From positions 1 through 64,000 of the forward strand of contig NZ_QOCB01000039.1 in NCBI RefSeq assembly GCF_003318165.1: a stretch of DNA of 64,000 nt, read 5' to 3'. Position numbers and translations under genes: made by a program. Each line of letters begins with the position of its first letter. The stretch's first letter is position 1. This document shows, piece by piece, positions 59,324-64,000 of the stretch. The stretch comes from Psychromonas sp. B3M02 (GTDB lineage: Bacteria > Pseudomonadota > Gammaproteobacteria > Enterobacterales > Psychromonadaceae). The notes below the pieces were generated by a model. That model searched no databases. It was not told the DNA's origin and worked only from the letters and a program-made list of their open reading frames with translations.

Positions 59324-60646
59324 TTATTTCAATTCTTTAATTGTACTAATAATTATTTTACCGATACCAAAAGCAAGGCTTAATAATAGTAAAAACAATG
59401 AAATGTTATAGATGACATCTGGGTATTTGCTGTCTTCACTCAAGGTTGCTTTTTCAACGGTAATTAAATATTTCAATTGGCGATAAGCCTCTATACGAGA
59501 CTTTTCTAATGAGATTTGCGATGACGTATAAGCTTGTAACGCGAGATCCATTTTGATTTTATAGTCAGTAAAGCGAGAGAGAAGTTCACTGACCGGCACT
59601 TCGTCTAATCCAGTTTGTGACAACTTATCTCTTTCTACTTCTAACTGTGCATTTAATGCAGATAACTCATTTTTTAACCCTTGTACCTGTGGAGAGCTAT
59701 CACTCATGATCGCTTTTAAGGTTTTTATTTCTGTCTGTTTAGTGGCGATTTGGCTTTCGATGGTATTAGTAATCGTTTGTTTGGCGGTGCCTTCAGCAGT
59801 TGGATCTAATAGGTTATATTTTTGCTGGAACACTAATAAGTCTTTTTGTGCAGAAGAAAACCGTTCTTCGATGCGTTTATGCTCGCCTTGCATAAAAGTT
59901 AATTGTGCATTAGCGAGTTGATGGCCAATGGAGTTAATAAACCACTCCGCTCTCTCTACTATAGTGTTGGTGAGTAACTGTGCGTATTGGCTATCAAATC
60001 CCTGCGCTGCGACTGTAATTACTCCTGAAGCATCATCTAATATGACATCGACATGTTCTTGATAATATTGGTTTAATGCTTCTTTAGAATCGTCATCATG
60101 AATACGGCTAAAGAAATCGATATTAGATTGAGAGTAATGTTCTCTTAAGGCGATGTTATTATCTAAATATTCGACCATGTCATTAGAGTAGATATAAGCT
60201 TTCACCAGTTCTGGGTCCGACCCACTACTACTGCCAGTTAATCCCGTTAATAACGCCATCCCAGAATCCATGGTTGAAGCACTATCAGGTTGCTGGACAA
60301 TCACCTTAGCTTGACTTTCAAAACGCTCCGTCGCCCATAACAATTGATAAGCTGCAAAGATTAAGGTGGGCAATACAACACAAGCAAGGAAAGGCGAACG
60401 TTTTAGTTTAGTCAGTTTTGAATGGGGTTTAGCAGTCGCTTTCGTTTTTTGAACAGGTGGATGCTGTTTTGGCTGAGCTTGCTTTTTAACCTGTGATTTT
60501 AGATTGTTCACTCGGATTAAAATACGATCTGATAATTCAGGATCTGTTGCTCTCAATGACTCTGCTTTCTTTTGTAAAAATTCAACATGATTAAACTCTG
60601 CTGGAGTGATTGAATTTTTAAACTCATTAAATCGTTTATCTAACAT
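59324..60646 (-). CDS. kpsE: Capsule export inner-membrane co-polymerase (KpsE/CtrB/BexC type)
   Basis: This inner-membrane protein of ABC-type capsule export bridges the transporter to the outer-membrane channel. The 440 residues comprise a cytoplasmic basic/proline-rich N-terminal region, a membrane helix at about 88-107 ([19 protein letters not shown]), a long periplasmic region and a second membrane helix near 415-432. The periplasmic part starts with [14 protein letters not shown], and coiled coil is predicted at about 240-340. This matches PCP-3 proteins, which lack a tyrosine-kinase domain. It lies 114 bp after the KpsM-type gene. Confidence 0.92.
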   Translation of the reverse strand: MLDKRFNEFKNSITPAEFNHVEFLQKKAESLRATDPELSDRILIRVNNLKSQVKKQAQPKQHPPVQKTKATAKPHSKLTKLKRSPFLACVVLPTLIFAAYQLLWATERFESQAKVIVQQPDSASTMDSGMALLTGLTGSSSGSDPELVKAYIYSNDMVEYLDNNIALREHYSQSNIDFFSRIHDDDSKEALNQYYQEHVDVILDDASGVITVAAQGFDSQYAQLLTNTIVERAEWFINSIGHQLANAQLTFMQGEHKRIEERFSSAQKDLLVFQQKYNLLDPTAEGTAKQTITNTIESQIATKQTEIKTLKAIMSDSSPQVQGLKNELSALNAQLEVERDKLSQTGLDEVPVSELLSRFTDYKIKMDLALQAYTSSQISLEKSRIEAYRQLKYLITVEKATLSEDSKYPDVIYNISLFLLLLSLAFGIGKIIISTIKELK

Positions 60647-60760
60647 AAGTCGCTATAAAGGCTATAGGTAGTAATACCTAAAGGCTTGAAAATTAATAAA
60701 AGCTTTAAATATTAATGTTTAAAGCCTGACAAATAGAGCCGTTATCTGTTTGCAATGAGA

Positions 60761-61549
60761 TTAACGACTTATCGCTTGTTTCCACCCGATGTGATAACAA
60801 GCGAGTGCAAAAAACACGCTAATTAACGTACACATATCTAAAAAGAAATAACTTACCCCTTCATGACCGTAACTTGGATAAGCCGCATAACGAGTTAATT
60901 CTACGGCGTGCAATAAAGGGTTCCAATCTAGGTAGTGCCAATACTCTCTTGGAATATCTTGTAAACTGAAGAATATGCCAGAGATAAAAAACAGAGGACG
61001 CGTCAGTAATTGTTGTATTTTTTTTAGTTCCGGTATAAAGCAGTATGATAAGCCAAATATGGTGCCTAAACTGACGCCTATTAACCACACTTTAAAGAAG
61101 TTAGTGATCACTGAAATGGCATCATGGACGACTATGTCTATCTGCAAAACAAAACAAATTAAAGCAATGACAAATACAACAGCAATCTTGATGAGTAGTT
61201 CAAAGAAGCCAATTGCGATAATTGAGCTGATAGGTTGTACCTGCCTAAAGGCATACAAAGGTTTATTTTTTTGTACGGCACCACTCGTTTTACCTAATAC
61301 ACTTAAGAAAAATTGAATTAAAATCATGCCGTAAACCATAAAAAACATAGTTGGCATGCCGTGCGTATCGCCTCCACCAGACAATAAGGTACGCATTGCT
61401 GTCATACCCGCAATCATGATCAAAGGTGAAACCACGGTCCAAATTAGCCCAATTTTATCGGTCGATTGGCTTTTAACTTCACGTAAAAAAATGGCAAATA
61501 TCACGTCTCCCCAGACTTTCAGGGTTGAGCGTTTTTGAACTAAAGCCAT
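60761..61549 (-). CDS. kpsM: Capsular polysaccharide ABC exporter, permease (KpsM/CtrC type)
   Basis: The 262-residue ABC-2 type membrane protein has about six hydrophobic helices and the typical start FLREVKSQSTDKIGLIWTVV. YRPREYW-like features are represented by SLQDIPREYWHYLDWNPLLH and VELTRYAAYPSYG near the end, as in CtrC/BexB/KpsM. It would form the channel for a lipid-linked polysaccharide together with the ATPase encoded at 18902-19552. It is flanked by kpsD- and kpsE-type genes, giving the order D-M-E. Confidence 0.93.
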   Translation of the reverse strand: MALVQKRSTLKVWGDVIFAIFLREVKSQSTDKIGLIWTVVSPLIMIAGMTAMRTLLSGGGDTHGMPTMFFMVYGMILIQFFLSVLGKTSGAVQKNKPLYAFRQVQPISSIIAIGFFELLIKIAVVFVIALICFVLQIDIVVHDAISVITNFFKVWLIGVSLGTIFGLSYCFIPELKKIQQLLTRPLFFISGIFFSLQDIPREYWHYLDWNPLLHAVELTRYAAYPSYGHEGVSYFFLDMCTLISVFFALACYHIGWKQAISR

Positions 61550-61598
61550 TGTTTTAGGCCTGCCTGATCAGTGAATATTTGCATGTTGAGGCTGTACA

Positions 61599-63347
61599 TT
61601 AGTTAATGGCCACATTAGCTGCAACAGCAATTTGATAAACAATTTGTGTAATATCTTTAACAGACTGAATGATTTTTGTATCCACTTTCGGTAATACTAA
61701 TACTTGATCACCACGATTTATCTTAATGGATTTAGCCTCTTTATCATCTTTAGCAAAGATCACCATGCCGTTAGCACGCACAATTGAGATACGCTCATCG
61801 TCAGCTCTGTCAGTAAAACCGCCAGCCCAAGCAACGTAATCGTCTAAAGTTGCATCTGGGTTATAAACAATCGCCTGCGGAACGAGGACTTCACCACCTA
61901 CATTGATTAAGTCGGTGTAATGTGGGATGACGATTTGATCCCCCTTTTCTAAGAAGATATCTGCTGTAACACCATTATCGGATACGATGACTTTACCTAA
62001 TGGTTTTACTTGGCGCGCTTTTTCGACAAATTGCATCACTAGTTCCGCTTCTTTTGCACGAATCGATGCCTCTCCATCTGATGCCGCAGGAGCAGTAAAG
62101 ACACTTCGTTCAAGCCTATCTAATGAGTCATCTAAGATCTGTTTTTGACGTTCAGCCACACTTTTCCTTAAGATGTAAATCGATTGATTATCAGTTAGCT
62201 CAGGTACGATAGGGATGGCATTAAGTAGGTCGTGTAAACGAGTGCTTTTTTTCACGGCAAAATATGATGGGCCAAGGTAGCTGCCAGATACTTGCACATC
62301 AATGACTTGTGCATGGTTATCGTCATTAAAGACTAGGCTATCACCGTCTTGTAATGTGTAGTTTAAGAAATCTTGATAGGTCAGATAAACTGAGAAAGGC
62401 CCCGTGTCACGGGTACCAAACACGCCTACGTGACTTATTTTCACCAGTGGTTTCGCGTATTCTGCTAGCTCACGGCCTTTGGTTTGTTTTTTCTTTAACT
62501 CAAAGCGGAATGGGTTTTTAACACCACCAGACACATTCACTGCAGACTTTTGTGGTTTAACGAGAATGACGTCTTTATCTTTAAAGGTAATGCTTGGTAA
62601 TTGCCCCGTTTGTACAAAATTGTACAGGTCGACCTCTTTTAAGACTTTATTGTCTCGAATAATTTGAATACTGCGGTAACTGCCACGTTCAGAATCGATA
62701 CCACCAGCACGTTTTAAGTAATATAAAACACTGTCTGATGCCATACCTGCATATTGCCCAGGACGAATAATTGCACCAGATAAATACACGCTTACCGGCG
62801 TGGCTGTTAGTAGGTTAACGTAAACTTCAACGTTGTTGGTGTAAATGGCTTTGATTTTAGATTGTACTAGTTGGTTTACCTGGCTTGCTGGCACATCTAA
62901 CACATTGATTGGCCCGATATTAGGTATGAAGATGTTGCCTTGGTTGTCGACGGTTACTACACTGCTGTAGGAAACTGCGCCCCAAATCCAGATATTGATT
63001 TGGTCGCCTGCTGCGATCAGGTAGTTTTCGTTTAAGCCGTCAACACGTTCGGTTTCATACCCACCAGCGAATAAGTTTGCGCCATAAGGCGGTGGGTTAT
63101 CTTCACCTGATGAAGGTAATAGTTCACTTACGTCCACTTCGCCTGGTAATAAAATGCCTGAACGAGATTGATTTTGATAAGAGCCAATACTGCTACTGGC
63201 GGCATCGTCATTGGCTTCTATTTGTGGAATGCCAGCACTAGTGCTGTTTTGAAGGTCAATCGTGCTTGGCTCAAAAGCGGCAAAAGCATTTGGCATGATA
63301 AATACACTTGTGAGTAACCAAACCGTGGTTGTTTTAAAAATATTCAT
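61599..63347 (-). CDS. kpsD: Polysaccharide export outer-membrane protein (KpsD/OPX type)
   Basis: This is the outer-membrane/periplasmic export channel. The 582 residues begin with a signal peptide (TVWLLTSVFIMPNAFA). The Poly_export domain follows (ENYLIAAGDQINIWIWGAV, about 105-190), then SLBB-type segments with VYLSGAIIRPGQYAG, VNVSGGVKNPF and INVGGEVLVPQAIVYN. The tail is short and partly hydrophobic. No lipobox cysteine is visible, which favours the KpsD type over the Wza/CtrA lipoprotein type. It follows the small lipoprotein gene by 32 bp. Confidence 0.92.
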   Translation of the reverse strand: MNIFKTTTVWLLTSVFIMPNAFAAFEPSTIDLQNSTSAGIPQIEANDDAASSSIGSYQNQSRSGILLPGEVDVSELLPSSGEDNPPPYGANLFAGGYETERVDGLNENYLIAAGDQINIWIWGAVSYSSVVTVDNQGNIFIPNIGPINVLDVPASQVNQLVQSKIKAIYTNNVEVYVNLLTATPVSVYLSGAIIRPGQYAGMASDSVLYYLKRAGGIDSERGSYRSIQIIRDNKVLKEVDLYNFVQTGQLPSITFKDKDVILVKPQKSAVNVSGGVKNPFRFELKKKQTKGRELAEYAKPLVKISHVGVFGTRDTGPFSVYLTYQDFLNYTLQDGDSLVFNDDNHAQVIDVQVSGSYLGPSYFAVKKSTRLHDLLNAIPIVPELTDNQSIYILRKSVAERQKQILDDSLDRLERSVFTAPAASDGEASIRAKEAELVMQFVEKARQVKPLGKVIVSDNGVTADIFLEKGDQIVIPHYTDLINVGGEVLVPQAIVYNPDATLDDYVAWAGGFTDRADDERISIVRANGMVIFAKDDKEAKSIKINRGDQVLVLPKVDTKIIQSVKDITQIVYQIAVAANVAIN

Positions 63348-63379
63348 ATTAGGCTCAACATTGTTAATAAGTGTTCATG

Positions 63380-63784
63380 CTATAAGTCGATATTATTATC
63401 TGCTTCGGTAATAGCGTGCTCTAAAAACCAAGATTTTGTGAGTGTGTCACTCTCTTTATAAGGAATTTCACAGGCAATTCTGGTTTTTGATGCTTGGTTT
63501 GATTCATTAAATACCATCTGGCGACATGAGTGCCCTAAAGCAGAGACATAAGTGGGAGCGATGGTGATTTTATATTGTTTGTAAGTCAGCGCTCTTGCTG
63601 CTGGATTACTTAGTGCAGAGGCAAAAGTAGGCGGTAGTTGTTTTTTGTTTGGTTTTACATCATTAGCGGTTACTAACGGTATTGTTGCATAAACTTCTCG
63701 AGGTTTACTGGTACAAGCAGCTAGGGTTAAGAGCAGAGGGAACAGTAAAAATCGACTGCGTTGTAAAGGTAAAAAATTAATCAT
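63380..63784 (-). CDS. Small hypothetical lipoprotein
   Basis: The 134 residues start with a lipoprotein signal (FLLFPLLLTLAACTSK; lipobox LAAC, Cys about 24). I do not recognise the mature domain. It has two cysteines (SCRQMVF and RIACEIPY) that could form a disulfide, and ends in an acidic tail. A TAGGTG ribosome-binding site supports the start. As the first gene before kpsD in the export cluster it may be an accessory of the outer-membrane channel, which is inferred from position only. Confidence 0.75.
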   Translation of the reverse strand: MINFLPLQRSRFLLFPLLLTLAACTSKPREVYATIPLVTANDVKPNKKQLPPTFASALSNPAARALTYKQYKITIAPTYVSALGHSCRQMVFNESNQASKTRIACEIPYKESDTLTKSWFLEHAITEADNNIDL

Positions 63785-64000
63785 AACACCTACTTAAGGC
63801 TAATCTAAGAAAGAAATTTTTGACAAAAAAAAGACTGACAATAACAAAATCAAACTTTTAGAGCAATCTATAAGCCATTAATTTACACATCAAATTTTTC
63901 ATAATCAAATCCATATCAAGCTACTTTATAACAAAAGTAACATTTATGCTCGTCTATTATAGGTATTAATGTTTGTTAATACCTACTTCGCCTGTAGCAC
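63785..64000 (-). promoter_or_regulatory. Upstream region of the capsule export operon
   Basis: This AT-rich leader has a perfect 10-bp inverted repeat (TAGGTATTAA / TTAATACCTA, 63960-63985). It overlaps a minus-strand TATAAT at 63956-63961. That makes it a candidate promoter/operator, but the -35 is unclear. No ops or JUMPstart (GGCGGTAG) element is present in this orientation. The window ends here, so the upstream neighbour is unknown. Confidence 0.4.

Noticed and set aside
63629-63636. ops/JUMPstart core GGCGGTAG
   Set aside because: It is on the plus strand inside the minus-strand lipoprotein gene, so it is in the wrong orientation and place for RfaH recruitment of this operon.

Overview
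The window looks like chromosome from a marine gammaproteobacterium with low to moderate GC, probably a Psychromonas-like or other Alteromonadales/Vibrio-type genus. The RpoB, RpoC, L7/L12, NusG and SecE proteins are close to the E. coli type. Interspersed palindromic repeats of a marine-gammaproteobacterial flavour are abundant. The genus is an inference, since no rRNA or tRNA lies in the window. Nearly everything is on the minus strand, so transcription runs from high to low coordinates.

Region 1 (1-12239) is the housekeeping transcription/translation block secE-nusG-rplK-rplA-rplJ-rplL-rpoB-rpoC. It carries candidate promoters, an rplL-rpoB attenuator and a terminator after rpoC. The tRNA and tuf genes that often precede secE are absent. 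Instead secE is followed by a 1.4 kb cluster of structured repeats and then a large polysaccharide locus.

Region 2 (14047-25523) holds ugd (UDP-glucuronate), a DHH-type phosphoesterase, a WecA-type initiating phosphotransferase, a lone capsule-export ATPase (KpsT type), a chemotaxis receptor and a lone sugar-type periplasmic binding protein (the only clear plus-strand gene). It also holds an RNase-like MBL/beta-CASP gene broken by one in-frame amber codon. Two more repeat clusters lie here.

Region 3 (25710-49034) is the most distinctive part. It has at least five glycosyltransferase genes and six proteins carrying sulfotransferase-like domains. Two of these are glycosyltransferase-sulfotransferase fusions, and two are a tandem duplicate pair. 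A TIM-barrel glycosidase-like protein, a UbiT/SCP2-like protein and a phosphomannomutase are also present. Four of the proteins share a previously unlabelled C-terminal helical module with an RPxGP core. Together with manA/manC/manB (GDP-mannose), rfbABCD (dTDP-rhamnose) and ugd, this suggests a sulfated mannose-, rhamnose- and possibly glucuronate-containing capsule or exopolysaccharide.

Region 4 (49150-63784) contains manC, manA, rfbB, rfbD, two rhamnosyltransferase-like genes, rfbC and rfbA. The ABC-type capsule export genes follow: a KpsE-type polysaccharide co-polymerase, a KpsM-type permease, a KpsD-type outer-membrane export protein and a small lipoprotein. Its ATPase partner is about 41 kb away in region 2. 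A four-helix-bundle (23S intervening-sequence-protein type) gene sits between rfbD and rfbB, flanked by CCTTG-type short repeats. The same repeat is also inserted in frame inside rfbD.

A family of interspersed palindromic elements (GGGGCGC...GCGCCCC ends) occupies all four large non-coding gaps: 12571-13885, 17766-18880, 23408-24081 and 57248-58291.
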